A stretch of 64,000 nt of DNA, taken from Vagococcus acidifermentans. GTDB lineage: Bacteria > Bacillota > Bacilli > Lactobacillales > Vagococcaceae. The notes under the pieces were generated by a model. It was not told the origin of the DNA and did no database searches. It saw only the letters and a program-made list of their open reading frames with translations. The stretch covers positions 91,063 to 155,062 of the forward strand of contig NZ_NGKC01000006.1 in NCBI RefSeq assembly GCF_003987655.1, given 5' to 3'. Below, one piece after another: positions 1 through 8,957 of the stretch. Position 1 is the first letter of the stretch. Each line of letters opens with the position of its first letter. The translations under genes were made by a program, and so were the position numbers.

Positions 1-2
1 GA

Positions 3-53
3 TTCAAGGTGTCAGAGTATGAACTGTTGTTTGGCAAGGAGGAAGGCAAATGA
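3..53 (+). CDS. C-terminal end of an upstream gene, possibly ArsC/Spx family (partial)
   Basis: An open frame enters from the left edge and ends at a TGA that overlaps the ATG of the next gene (ATGA). The 16 residues visible, beginning FKVSEYELLFG, resemble the C-terminal tail of ArsC/Spx-like proteins, which often end in a Phe-Lys-x-x-Glu-Tyr/Trp segment. That identity is an inference from very little sequence. The overlap suggests translational coupling to the GcvH-like gene. Confidence 0.45.
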   Translation, partial: FKVSEYELLFGKEEGK

Positions 54-346
54 ACGAGCAAAATTTGTGGATAGATGAAACTGACGGTGTGGTGACACTG
101 GGTCTGACCAGCGAGGCTCAGGAAGAACTGGGGAAAATCAATTTTGTGACTTTCCCGGAAATAGGTGCGGTTCTGCAAAAAGGCGAAGCATTTATTGAAA
201 TGGAAGCTGAAAAAGCAGTCATTGAATATGTTGCGCCGCTTTCCGGAACGGTGCTTGAAATTAATGAAGAAGCGAAAAATAATCCGGCGGTGCTGGACAG
301 CGAGGATGTCAAACAGGCATGGCTCGTCCGGCTGCAAAAAGCCTAA
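50..346 (+). CDS. gcvH: Glycine cleavage system H-like lipoyl carrier protein (short form)
   Basis: The 98-residue protein is a single lipoyl/biotinyl-type beta-barrel domain. The motif MEAEKAVIEY places the probable lipoylated lysine at residue 55 and is followed by the family segment PLSGTVLEIN. It is shorter than the usual 125-130 residue GcvH, and no gcvT or gcvP is nearby. In Firmicutes, lone H proteins of this kind commonly act as lipoyl relays rather than in glycine cleavage; which role applies here is not shown. A good AAGGAGG site (36-42) precedes the ATG, which overlaps the preceding stop codon. A terminator follows at 394. Confidence 0.85.
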   Translation: MNEQNLWIDETDGVVTLGLTSEAQEELGKINFVTFPEIGAVLQKGEAFIEMEAEKAVIEYVAPLSGTVLEINEEAKNNPAVLDSEDVKQAWLVRLQKA

Positions 347-393
347 TGCGGTTATCGGTTATCAATACCAGCAGATAACAGAAACATTTAAGT

Positions 394-424
394 AAAGTAG
401 AGACAGCGGCTCTACTTTTTTTGT
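394..424 (+). terminator. Rho-independent terminator after the GcvH-like gene
   Basis: AAAGTAGAG (394-402) pairs perfectly with CTCTACTTT (410-418) and runs into a U-rich tail. It ends the short operon containing the GcvH-like gene. Confidence 0.85.
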
Positions 425-780
425 GTCTTATGGGCAGTTTTTTTCAGCGAGAGATTACCTTATAAATGTTCTCAATCAGCATAAATTTTATGGTAAAATC
501 AAGTAAAAGAAAAACATTTAAAACACAAAAGCCAATCATAAATAAATCTTTAAGAGCTGGCGAACTGACATTTTACCAGTAGTGGACAAGGCGAATTTGC
601 TCAGTAACTATCAATTGGGAATATGCTGGTTTAGTACCATCCGTGACTTTCGGGAAACGAATCTTTTTTTAAAGTGAACCGTTTAATTTTGTCAAATACA
701 GTTCTAAAGTTAGTATAAGCATAATGAAATAATAGCATGAAATTGACTGATAAATATTTTGCCAGACGTTTATTTATCAG
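425..780 (+). promoter_or_regulatory. AT-rich intergenic region with putative promoter and hairpin
   Basis: I see no gene in this stretch. A candidate promoter is TTGTCA (689-694) with TATAAG (714-719), but the 19-bp spacing is wide. A perfect 10-bp inverted repeat follows: CTGATAAATA (747-756) with TATTTATCAG (771-780). This hairpin would lie in the 5' UTR of the lipoprotein gene or serve as an operator. Its function is unknown. Confidence 0.4.
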
Positions 781-840
781 ATGTTTATTGTAGAAGTAAT
801 ACCAAAGACGAGCTTTCCCGTGATTGAAAGAGGAGAAAAA

Positions 841-1866
841 ATGAAAAAAAAGAGGATTGTTCTAGCTGTTTTCTGTCTAACAGCGGGCATCACTATCACA
901 GGCTGTAAAGAAACTGAGAATCAGAAACTAGTCAAAGATTCGCGAAAAGAAGTTCTGCAAATCTATGATGCAGATGATAAACTATTTGACGCAGAAAATC
1001 ATGCACTTGCCACACTGACCGATGTGTACACCTCTGACTATACAGTGGAAGATTGGGTTGTCACTGATGTCAAGGAACCAGCTGGAATCGTCTGCAGAGA
1101 CAATGAGGTGATTATTTCTGACAGGAAAAATGATTGCCTGATAAAAGCTGATTATGATGGCAATGTCCTTAAAAAAATCGGACAAACCGGCAGCGGTAAA
1201 AGTGAATTTCTGTCACCGGGTGCTATCGCAGAGTATGATAATGAAGTGTATGTCATCGATCAGGGGAATAATCGAGTGCAAGTATTCGATACGGATTTAT
1301 CATATGTGAGAGAAGTAAAATTAAAGGATAAAACGAAGAGTGATCCGCACTTTGAGCCAAACCGCATTTCAGTGAATCATGAAGGGTTATATGTCACAAG
1401 TCTCTTATTGAGTGACGAAGGAGCTGTCGACAATTATATGGATGGTCAATCGAAAGAGGCAGGTAAAAATTTTATCGGTACATCTTCTAGGTATAACAAC
1501 AATATCTATTTAATCAATTCAATGGTCCGCTATTACGACAAAAAAGAGGATAGCTTTGGTGCTCGAGGTGGAGGACCAGAATGGCTGATAAAAATCAAAA
1601 ACGATACTATTGAAAAAGTATGTGAACTGCCTCAGGGACTCTATATCACAGACTTTGCCTTGGATGACAAGGGGATCGTTTGCCTTTCTGGATCAGGAGA
1701 GGGCGTGTATCGCTTGAACTGGCAAGGGGAGTACGTTGAAACATTTGCTTACATCAAGGGCCTGAACGATGAACTAGTCCCACAACTGTCAATCACGAAG
1801 GAGCAGGAGCACTATATCGCAATGCCGGAGGCCGGAAAAATAGTAAAATGCTATAAAAGCAATTGA
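841..1866 (+). CDS. NHL/six-bladed beta-propeller lipoprotein
   Basis: Translation most likely starts at ATG 841, behind AGAGGAG (828-834), giving 341 residues. An upstream in-frame ATG at 781 lies in the hairpin region and lacks a ribosome site. The N-terminus is a type II signal peptide with lipobox ITGC, so the mature protein should be lipid-anchored outside the membrane. The body has NHL-type repeats, for example [11 protein letters not shown] near residue 140, which predict a beta-propeller. Its stop overlaps the ATG of an ABC-ATPase remnant (TGATG). This suggests it was once part of a lipoprotein/ABC-transporter operon. The ligand is unknown. Confidence 0.75.
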   Translation: MKKKRIVLAVFCLTAGITITGCKETENQKLVKDSRKEVLQIYDADDKLFDAENHALATLTDVYTSDYTVEDWVVTDVKEPAGIVCRDNEVIISDRKNDCLIKADYDGNVLKKIGQTGSGKSEFLSPGAIAEYDNEVYVIDQGNNRVQVFDTDLSYVREVKLKDKTKSDPHFEPNRISVNHEGLYVTSLLLSDEGAVDNYMDGQSKEAGKNFIGTSSRYNNNIYLINSMVRYYDKKEDSFGARGGGPEWLIKIKNDTIEKVCELPQGLYITDFALDDKGIVCLSGSGEGVYRLNWQGEYVETFAYIKGLNDELVPQLSITKEQEHYIAMPEAGKIVKCYKSN

Positions 1867-2066
1867 TGGAACAACTGGCGTTTCGGGCAATCATCAACGG
1901 ACCGGCTGTTTTACTGGTCGATGAGCCGACCGGGAATCTCGATCAGGAAAACTCAAAGATCGTGATGGTGCTTCTCTCCAGCCTGAACGAGCAGGGGCTG
2001 GCCAAATACAGTTCGCGCATCATTGATATGCAGGACGGGCATATTACAGAAAAAGCAATCAGTTGA
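1866..2066 (+). pseudogene. Remnant of an ABC transporter ATP-binding protein
   Basis: This roughly 66-codon remnant keeps only part of the ATPase. It has the segment after the signature motif ([11 protein letters not shown]), Walker B and D-loop (VDEPTGNLD) and the C-terminal end ([12 protein letters not shown]). The Walker A region and LSGGE signature are absent. The stretch between LLSSLNEQG and YSSRI, which should carry the H-loop with its switch histidine, is also deleted. It therefore cannot be a working ATPase. It most resembles the LolD/MacB-type exporter ATPases. The remnant is fused directly to the end of the lipoprotein gene, which suggests deletion of an original transporter locus. 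Confidence 0.85.
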
Positions 2067-2074
2067 AGCAACAC

Positions 2075-2126
2075 TTAAAAAGCGCATGAAAAAACGATTT
2101 TTCATTTTTTCATGCGCTTTTTAAAA
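2075..2126. terminator. Bidirectional terminator
   Basis: A long, nearly perfect hairpin has arms TTAAAAAGCGCATGAAAAAA and its complement, with A-rich and T-rich flanks on both sides. It lies between convergent units: the ABC remnant on + and the regulator on -. Confidence 0.85.
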
Positions 2127-2143
2127 CTGACATTTCCATTTTG

Positions 2144-2785
2144 TTACTTGGCGTCGATATAATTGTACAGTGTGTATTTTGAGATATTAAAAAAGTTAGC
2201 GATTTTATCCCCCGATTTGGTCACTAAGAAGGCGCCTTTGTCATTCAAAAACTGGATACATCTTATTTTGTCCTCTTTTGTCATCATCGCAACCGGTTTT
2301 CCTACGAGTTTGACGGATTCTTCAATCAAGTCGTCAAGCAGTTCATTAATGTTTTGAGGAATATAATCAGGTTCTCTGTCCTTATCCTCGTCATCGTGAA
2401 TCGAAATGAAAGAAGAAATGGTTTCGGAAGCAGCTGCTAAAGCGCTGATGTCATAGTTGATTGCAAAAATATACTCGACTTTGCCTTCCTCATCTTTGAA
2501 ATAGACTGTACTTGATTTGAGAATTTTTCCATCATGGGTACGTGTAAAATAATTGACATGGTCATTGAGCGATCCTGCCTGCTTTTTGAGTGCTTCCAGC
2601 ACAATCTGGGAAGGACCATCGCCAACCTGACGGGAAGACACATGCCCATTTTCGATAGAAATGACAGTGTTGTTTATGTTATCCTCGTTAATTCTATGGA
2701 TAACAACTTCACAATTTTGTCCGAACTGGCCTGCTATAGCCTTGGAAATTTTTGACAAAAAATTGAATTTTTCATCTGGAAGCAT
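2144..2785 (-). CDS. YheO-like PAS / DauR-like HTH transcriptional regulator
   Basis: The 213-residue protein has an N-terminal YheO-like PAS domain (about residues 5-115) containing NCEVVIHRI and the HDGKILKSSTVYF strand region. A C-terminal DauR-like helix-turn-helix covers about residues 175-212 (IANFFNISKYTLYNYI). Members of this family regulate amino-acid and nitrogen-compound catabolism. The gene is divergent from ssnA and shares a 300-bp intergenic region with it. It is therefore the obvious candidate regulator of the purine island; the effector it senses is unknown. The start is preceded by a GGAGGGAG-type ribosome site. Confidence 0.85.
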   Translation of the reverse strand: MLPDEKFNFLSKISKAIAGQFGQNCEVVIHRINEDNINNTVISIENGHVSSRQVGDGPSQIVLEALKKQAGSLNDHVNYFTRTHDGKILKSSTVYFKDEEGKVEYIFAINYDISALAAASETISSFISIHDDEDKDREPDYIPQNINELLDDLIEESVKLVGKPVAMMTKEDKIRCIQFLNDKGAFLVTKSGDKIANFFNISKYTLYNYIDAK

Positions 2786-2909
2786 AAACTCCCTCCTCCT
2801 TCTGACTGTAACTCCCTACATTACAACCTAGTATCTTAGATTATGATAGCACGCAAATACACTTCTGACAAGGATTAAGAAAAAACTAAAAAATATTTTT
2901 TAGCTAGCA

Positions 2910-2938
2910 TTGTTTTTTTTCAGGCTAAGTGATATACT
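2910..2938 (+). promoter_or_regulatory. Candidate sigma-A promoter of the purine operon
   Basis: TTGTTT (2910-2915) and TATACT (2933-2938) are separated by 17 bp. It lies about 150 bp upstream of ssnA in the intergenic region shared with the divergent regulator. I find no other gene or clear hairpin in 2786-3088. Confidence 0.6.
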
Positions 2939-3088
2939 TTGATTGTATGAAAATCACGGTCGCATGAAATGGCTTTTTAACTGGTAAAGTGAATGTTGTC
3001 TGTGTGAATAAAATAACTATGATTCATTGTGTTTTGATTGTAAGCGTTTGCTTTTGTATGTGAAAATAATAACACAGGAGGATATTGT

Positions 3089-4423
3089 ATGTTACTAATT
3101 GGAAATGGAAAACTCATTACTCGAAACCCGGAACAAATGCTGATAGAGGATGGTTGTGTGGCTATTGAAGGCACGCAGGTCAAACAAGTTGGCATAACAA
3201 AAGACGTGAAAGCTTCCTACCCTGACGCCGATTTTATTGATGCGAAAGGCAAGCTGATCATGCCCGGCTTCATCAACATGCACAATCATATTTACAGCAC
3301 ATTTGCCAGAGGCCTGAGCATTAGGGGCTATCATCCGAAAAATTTTATGGATATCCTGAGAGACCAGTGGTGGCGCATTGACAGCGAACTGAATCTGAAA
3401 GACTGCTACCACAGTGCGGCAACAGCGTATTTGGACAGTGTCAAAAATGGCGTCACGACAGTCTTTGACCACCATGCAAGCTATGGTGAAGTGTCAGGCA
3501 GTTTGGCAGAATTGTCCCGTGCTGCTGATGAAATCGGTGTGAGAACATGTCTCTGTTATGAAGTTTCCGACCGCAATGGTGAAGAACAGATGAAACAAGC
3601 TGTTAAGGAAAATGCTGATTTTATCCAGGCAGCCGCATCCCGTACCGACGACATGCAAAAGGCGATGATGGGCATGCATGCTTCGTTCACCCTCTCCGAT
3701 GCTTCCATGGCGCTATGCAAAGAACAGACTCCAGATGGTATCGGTTATCACATACACGTCGCCGAAGGCATGGACGATTTATATGATTCATTGAAAAAAT
3801 ACGGCAAGCCGATTGTCAACCGCCTGTTTGAACTTGGGTTGTTAGGTGAAAAAACCATGCTGGGACACTGCATTTATATCGATCCGCGGGAAATGGACAT
3901 TATTCGCGAAACAGACACAATGGTCGTCACCAATCCTGAGTCCAACATGGGTAACGCTGTCGGCTGTCCGCCGGCCATGAAAATGTTCAACGAGTTCGGC
4001 ATTATGATGGGGCTGGGAACAGACGGTTATACCAATGATATGACCGAATCATTCAAGGTCGCCAACATCATCCACAAGCATCATCTGGTTGATCCGAATG
4101 CGGCTTGGAGCGAAGTACCGGCCATGCTGTTTGACAATAATCCTAAAATGGCTAACCGTTACTTTGACAAACCGCTTGGCGTCATTAAGGAAGGCGCCTC
4201 TGCCGATATTATCGTAGTGGATTACCACTCGCCGACACCGATTACCGAGAACAACATCAACAGCCACATCCTGTTCGGTGTCAATGGACGTGCAGTGACC
4301 GACACAATTATCAACGGTACCGTCAGAATGAAAGACCGGGAAATGGTCGGTATAGACGAGGAAAAAATTTATGCCGATGCACAAGCACAGGCACATGATT
4401 TGTGGAAGCGCATCAACGGCTAA
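3089..4423 (+). CDS. ssnA: SsnA-type putative aminohydrolase
   Basis: A 444-residue amidohydrolase-superfamily protein close to the SsnA family. The metal-binding HxH motif is in MHNHIYS (around residue 65). Further ligands are in HIHVAEG and the C-terminal TDGYTND segment. SsnA is a conserved member of the selenium-dependent molybdenum hydroxylase cluster and is assigned to hydrolysis or deamination of purine-derived ring intermediates; its exact substrate is not readable from sequence. It starts at ATG 3089 behind AGGAGG (3077-3082). It is the first gene of the long operon and is followed 30 bp later by ygfK. Confidence 0.92.
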   Translation: MLLIGNGKLITRNPEQMLIEDGCVAIEGTQVKQVGITKDVKASYPDADFIDAKGKLIMPGFINMHNHIYSTFARGLSIRGYHPKNFMDILRDQWWRIDSELNLKDCYHSAATAYLDSVKNGVTTVFDHHASYGEVSGSLAELSRAADEIGVRTCLCYEVSDRNGEEQMKQAVKENADFIQAAASRTDDMQKAMMGMHASFTLSDASMALCKEQTPDGIGYHIHVAEGMDDLYDSLKKYGKPIVNRLFELGLLGEKTMLGHCIYIDPREMDIIRETDTMVVTNPESNMGNAVGCPPAMKMFNEFGIMMGLGTDGYTNDMTESFKVANIIHKHHLVDPNAAWSEVPAMLFDNNPKMANRYFDKPLGVIKEGASADIIVVDYHSPTPITENNINSHILFGVNGRAVTDTIINGTVRMKDREMVGIDEEKIYADAQAQAHDLWKRING

Positions 4424-4453
4424 ATCAATTTCGGATAAGAGAGGGTATAGAAC

Positions 4454-7453
4454 ATGAGCGATATAATGCATCCAATTTCAATTGACGCGCTATTCAATTG
4501 GATTATGAAGGAATACCAAGACGAACAGAAAATTTTTGGTATCAGAAAATTTTTCAAAGCCGACCCGGACAAGTCAGTTTCGCTTTTCGGCGAAACGATG
4601 GAAGTGCCGTGCGGTCCTGCTGCCGGCCCGCATACGCAACTCACGCAAAATATTGTGGCGTCCTATTTGACGGGATCGCGCTTCTTTGAAGTAAAGACCG
4701 TCCAAGTGCTGGACGGTGAAGATTTGCCGGTAGCTAAACCGTGTATCACTGCTGCCGATGAAGCCTATAACTGCGAGTGGTCGACAGAACTGCGTGTACC
4801 TCAAGCGTACGATGAGTATGTGAAAGCCTGGTTCCTGTTAAAAATTTTAAGCAAGGAATTAGGTTTGGGGTCTGAAAACGGGTTCATCTTCAATATGAGT
4901 GTCGGGTACGATTTGGCAGGTATCAAGTCCGAAAAAGTGGACAAGTATATCGTTGATATGCAGGATGCCAGCCGTACACCGATTTGGGAAGAATGCCGCC
5001 AAACAGCGTACAATTACTTGCCGCATTTCAAACACATTGACCGCGAGTACATCGATTCAATTTCACCAAATGTCTGCCGCTCGATTACGCTTTCCACGCT
5101 TCACGGCTGTCCGCCGGAAGAGATTGAGCGCATCTCGAATTATTTATTGGAAGAAAAAGGATTGAATACATTCATCAAATGCAATCCGACCATGCTTGGT
5201 TACGATTATGCACGCAGCACGCTGGACGCGCTGGGCTTCGATTATATTCAATTCGATGACCACCATTTCAAAGAAGACCTCCAATTTGAAGATGCCGTGC
5301 CGATGCTTCAGCGTTTGCAGGCAAAGGCTGACAAGCTTGGTCTGAGTTTTGGTGTGAAGCTGACAAATACCTTCCCGGTAGATGTCGCAGCTGACGAACT
5401 GCCGAGTGAAGAAATGTACATGTCGGGCCGTTCATTGTATCCGCTCAGTATTTCATTAGCGAAAAAGCTGTCGGACGTTTTCGACGGCAAACTGCAAATT
5501 TCTTATTCCGGCGGGGCGGATGTTTTCAATGTGCGGGAAATTTTTGATGCAGGTATCTGGCCGATTACGGTAGCTACCACACTGTTGAAACCGGGCGGCT
5601 ATCAGCGGATGAACCAGATTGCAAATTTACTGAGTGATGCGGATTATCCTGATGCCGTCAATGTGAACAGTGCCCATTTGGCAAAACTGGTCGAAAAAGC
5701 TAAGGACACCGCCCGCTACCGGAAGTCGGTCAAATTGCCGGCCAGTCCTAAACTCAAAGAGCAGGTGCCGCTGACCAATTGCTACACGGCGCCGTGCCGC
5801 GGAGGCTGTCCGATATCGCAGGATATCCCGGCTTATCTCCGCTATGTGACCGAGGGCAGATATTTCGAAGCGATGCAGGTAATCGTGGATAAAAACCCGC
5901 TGCCATTCATCACTGGTACGATATGTGCCCATCCGTGCATGGAAAAGTGTACCCGTCAATTTTATGAGGACTCCATCCACATCCGGGCAGCCAAGCTTGA
6001 AGCTGCTGAAAATGCTTATGATGAGTATCTTGCCTCACTGACTAAGCCGTCACTCAAAGCTGATGCACCAAAAACAGCTGTTGTCGGCGGAGGACCGGCA
6101 GGTATTTCGGCGGGTTTCCTGCTTGCACGAGAAGGGATGCCTGTCACTGTGTTTGAAAAAGCGGACCAGCCGGGCGGCGTGTGCAGTCAAGTAGTTCCTG
6201 AGTTCCGGATTTCGATGGCATCGGTACAGCGGGATGTTGATTTGGCAAAATTCATGGGCGCAGAATTCAAAACAGGGCAAGCCGCACCGAGTCTCGCTGA
6301 ACTACGTGCACAAGGCTACACTAATGTTATTTACGCAATCGGTGCCTGGCAACCGGGTGTGCTGCACTTGGAAGCCGGTTCCTCGTTGAATGCCATCAAA
6401 TTTTTAGTGGCCAACCGCCAAAATCCGACAGACAATCCTTACGGTGAACACATCATCGTCATCGGCGGCGGCAACACGGCGATGGACTGCGCCCGTGCGG
6501 CCAAGCGATTGCCGGGCGTAAAAGAAGTGTCTGTCGTTTATCGCCGTGACAAACGCAATATGCCGGCAGATGAAGAAGAATTGTATCTGGCACTTGAAGA
6601 CGGCGTTAAATTCAGAGAATTATTGGCGCCTGTCAAACATGTGGACGGTATTTTGACCTGCGAAAAGATGCGGCTGGGTGACAGAGATGCGTCAGGCCGC
6701 CGACGCCCTGTGCCGACTGGTGAGTTTATCGACATGCCTGCTGATCAGCTGATTGCGGCAGTGGGAGAGAAAGTCGACACAGCATTTTATCAGGAAATAG
6801 GGATACAGACAAACCAATACGGTTATGTTGTTGCACAACCGGATACGCTGAAAACTAATCTGGAAAATGTCTATGTGATCGGCGACGCTTACCGCGGGCC
6901 GGCCACAATTGTTGAAGCCATTGCCGATGCCACGAAAGCAGTCAGCAATATTTGCGAGATTCATAATAAACATTATGAACAGGTCAACATCAATCCTGAT
7001 GTGGATAAAGTCCGGCAAAAACGCGGCGACATGCAGCTGCCGGGATGCACCATGAATCAGGCGGGACGGTGTCTGGAGTGTTCCACTATTTGCGAATCCT
7101 GTATGGATGTATGTCCTAACCGTGCGAACATAGTCGTTATTGTGAATGGTGCACCGCAAATCGTTCACGTTGACAGAATGTGCAACGAGTGCGGCAACTG
7201 CGAAACCTTCTGCCCGTATTCAAGTGCGCCTTACAAAGATAAATTTACTATTTTCACCAGTGCGGAGGACTTTGCAGACAGCACCAATTCCGGTTTTTAT
7301 CTGGAAAATGCTGAAACCGGCGACTGCCGCGTCAGATTATGGGGCACTGTTTCAACGGTGAACCTGAATGAAGCAACAGCTACTATTCCAACAGATATTT
7401 TTGAAATGATGCAGACGATTGTAGCAGATTATCACTACACATTACAGCTATAA
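4454..7453 (+). CDS. ygfK: YgfK-type putative reductase (Fe-S/FAD/NAD(P)H)
   Basis: This is a 999-residue multidomain oxidoreductase, close to the length of E. coli YgfK. The N-terminal half (1-430) is a TIM-barrel-like domain resembling dihydroorotate/dihydropyrimidine dehydrogenases (PCGPAAGPHTQL, LSTLHGCPPEEIE). A GltD-like module follows, with cysteines in CYTAPCRGGCP (about 440-450), FAD-binding GGGPAGIS (about 541) and a second Rossmann site GGGNTAMD (about 669). Two cysteine-rich clusters near residues 872-888 and 909-920 are ferredoxin-like. The family name 'selenate reductase subunit' is historical; within this gene set it is linked to reductive purine/urate breakdown. Soluble cytoplasmic flavo-iron-sulfur electron transfer is the secure part of the call. 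Confidence 0.92.
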   Translation: MSDIMHPISIDALFNWIMKEYQDEQKIFGIRKFFKADPDKSVSLFGETMEVPCGPAAGPHTQLTQNIVASYLTGSRFFEVKTVQVLDGEDLPVAKPCITAADEAYNCEWSTELRVPQAYDEYVKAWFLLKILSKELGLGSENGFIFNMSVGYDLAGIKSEKVDKYIVDMQDASRTPIWEECRQTAYNYLPHFKHIDREYIDSISPNVCRSITLSTLHGCPPEEIERISNYLLEEKGLNTFIKCNPTMLGYDYARSTLDALGFDYIQFDDHHFKEDLQFEDAVPMLQRLQAKADKLGLSFGVKLTNTFPVDVAADELPSEEMYMSGRSLYPLSISLAKKLSDVFDGKLQISYSGGADVFNVREIFDAGIWPITVATTLLKPGGYQRMNQIANLLSDADYPDAVNVNSAHLAKLVEKAKDTARYRKSVKLPASPKLKEQVPLTNCYTAPCRGGCPISQDIPAYLRYVTEGRYFEAMQVIVDKNPLPFITGTICAHPCMEKCTRQFYEDSIHIRAAKLEAAENAYDEYLASLTKPSLKADAPKTAVVGGGPAGISAGFLLAREGMPVTVFEKADQPGGVCSQVVPEFRISMASVQRDVDLAKFMGAEFKTGQAAPSLAELRAQGYTNVIYAIGAWQPGVLHLEAGSSLNAIKFLVANRQNPTDNPYGEHIIVIGGGNTAMDCARAAKRLPGVKEVSVVYRRDKRNMPADEEELYLALEDGVKFRELLAPVKHVDGILTCEKMRLGDRDASGRRRPVPTGEFIDMPADQLIAAVGEKVDTAFYQEIGIQTNQYGYVVAQPDTLKTNLENVYVIGDAYRGPATIVEAIADATKAVSNICEIHNKHYEQVNINPDVDKVRQKRGDMQLPGCTMNQAGRCLECSTICESCMDVCPNRANIVVIVNGAPQIVHVDRMCNECGNCETFCPYSSAPYKDKFTIFTSAEDFADSTNSGFYLENAETGDCRVRLWGTVSTVNLNEATATIPTDIFEMMQTIVADYHYTLQL

Positions 7454-7495
7454 ACCAGCTGAATCGGCTGTTTCGTTCTGATGGAGGACGACAAT

Positions 7496-8881
7496 ATGTC
7501 AATATTATTAAAAGGCGGTACAGTCGTGTCGGCTCACGGCAGACGCCAACTGGATGTACGATTGTCAGACGGTAAAATAATCGAGGTCGGCGGGAATCTT
7601 CTTGAAGAAGACTCCCGTGTCGAAGATGTGACCGGACGGTTTCTGCTGCCGGGCTTTATTGATGCGCATACGCATTTAGAATTGAATAACGGTCCCGGAA
7701 CTCAAGGGACAGCAGATAATTTTGCAACCGGCAGCCGAGCGGCAGTTGCCAAAGGAACCACGACAGTGATTGATATGGCAACGCCGGATCAAGGGGGCAC
7801 ACTTCAGTCATGCCTGGCAACATGGAACCGGCTGGCTGAAAACAAAAGCAGCTGCGACTACACTTACCACATGTCGGTGATTGACTGGCATGCAGGAACT
7901 GCAGATGAAATCAAAGCCATGTTCAATCAGGGGATTACCTCGTTTAAGATGTATCTGGCTTATGATAATCTGCGGGCAAGCGACTCCGAGTTGTATGAAG
8001 CAATGCTGGTGATCAAAAAATACGGCGGCATGCTGGGGGTTCACTGTGAAAATGGCGAACTGGTCAATGAAATGATTGCCAAGCTCGTTGGCGAGGGGAA
8101 GCTGACACCTTATTATCATCCCTTATCCCGTCCCAATGCACTGGAGGCAGAAGCAGTTACGCGTTATTTGACCATTGCTAAAATGGCGGAATTGCCGGTC
8201 AATATCGTGCATCTCAGCACAAAAGAAGGGTTGGAGGCCGTCCGACGTGCCCGCCAGGCCGGACAGCAGGTATTTGTGGAAACGTGTCCGCAATACTTGG
8301 TGTTGGATGATCATCTGTATGATTTGCCGGATTTTGAAAGTGCGAAGTATGTCTGTTCACCGCCCTTGCGCAGTGTCGCTGACCAAGAAGCACTTTGGCT
8401 CGGCATACAGCACAATGACATCGACACCGTGTCAACAGATCATTGCAGTTTTAATTTCCACGGGCAAAAAGACCTCGGGAAAGCTGACTTCAGTAAAATA
8501 CCCAATGGTATGCCGGGTGTTGAAACGAGACCGGAGCTGATATATACCTATGGCGTAGCCAAAGGGCGAATCACGCTGGAAAAAATGGTCGCGCTGTTAT
8601 CAGAAAATATCGCCAGGCAATTTCATTTATTTCCGCAAAAAGGCGTGATTCAGCCGGGGAGCGACGCAGATATCGTTGTGTGGGACCCGAACGTCCAATC
8701 CGTTATTTCTCATACGACACAATTGCAAAATGTCGACTATACGCCGTACGAAGGCATGGCAACAATCGGCGCTCCTGAAAAAGTTTATTTACGGGGAATC
8801 AAAGTGGCAGAAAACGGGCAAGTCTTAATTGAAAAACAAGGAAAATTTGTGTACCGTCACACAAAAAATCAACCGGATTAG
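7496..8881 (+). CDS. hydA: Dihydropyrimidinase/phenylhydantoinase-type amidohydrolase
   Basis: A 461-residue cyclic amidohydrolase. I chose ATG 7496 because GGAGG (7484-7488) sits 7 bp upstream; an ATG at 7481 overlaps that site. The start MSILLKGGTVVSAHG and the length match E. coli HydA. The metal ligands are in DAHTHLE, the probable carbamylated lysine is in ITSFKMYLAYDN, and further ligands are in HCENGE and STDHCSF. The family opens hydantoin- or dihydropyrimidine-like rings. Here it probably hydrolyses a ring product formed from purines by the preceding enzymes. Confidence 0.92.
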   Translation: MSILLKGGTVVSAHGRRQLDVRLSDGKIIEVGGNLLEEDSRVEDVTGRFLLPGFIDAHTHLELNNGPGTQGTADNFATGSRAAVAKGTTTVIDMATPDQGGTLQSCLATWNRLAENKSSCDYTYHMSVIDWHAGTADEIKAMFNQGITSFKMYLAYDNLRASDSELYEAMLVIKKYGGMLGVHCENGELVNEMIAKLVGEGKLTPYYHPLSRPNALEAEAVTRYLTIAKMAELPVNIVHLSTKEGLEAVRRARQAGQQVFVETCPQYLVLDDHLYDLPDFESAKYVCSPPLRSVADQEALWLGIQHNDIDTVSTDHCSFNFHGQKDLGKADFSKIPNGMPGVETRPELIYTYGVAKGRITLEKMVALLSENIARQFHLFPQKGVIQPGSDADIVVWDPNVQSVISHTTQLQNVDYTPYEGMATIGAPEKVYLRGIKVAENGQVLIEKQGKFVYRHTKNQPD

Positions 8882-8906
8882 CCTGATTAACGACTGTTTA
8901 ACGGCT

Positions 8907-8929
8907 GGGTTGCGGGTTTTCCGCAACCC
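8907..8929 (+). other. Intercistronic hairpin between hydA and ygeX
   Basis: GGGTTGCGG (8907-8915) and CCGCAACCC (8921-8929) form a perfect 9-bp stem with a GTTTT loop. No U-tract follows, so it is unlikely to terminate strongly. It could stabilise or tune the segmented operon mRNA. Confidence 0.6.
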
Positions 8930-8957
8930 GGAAAAATAGATATTGGAGGAAGATTCA

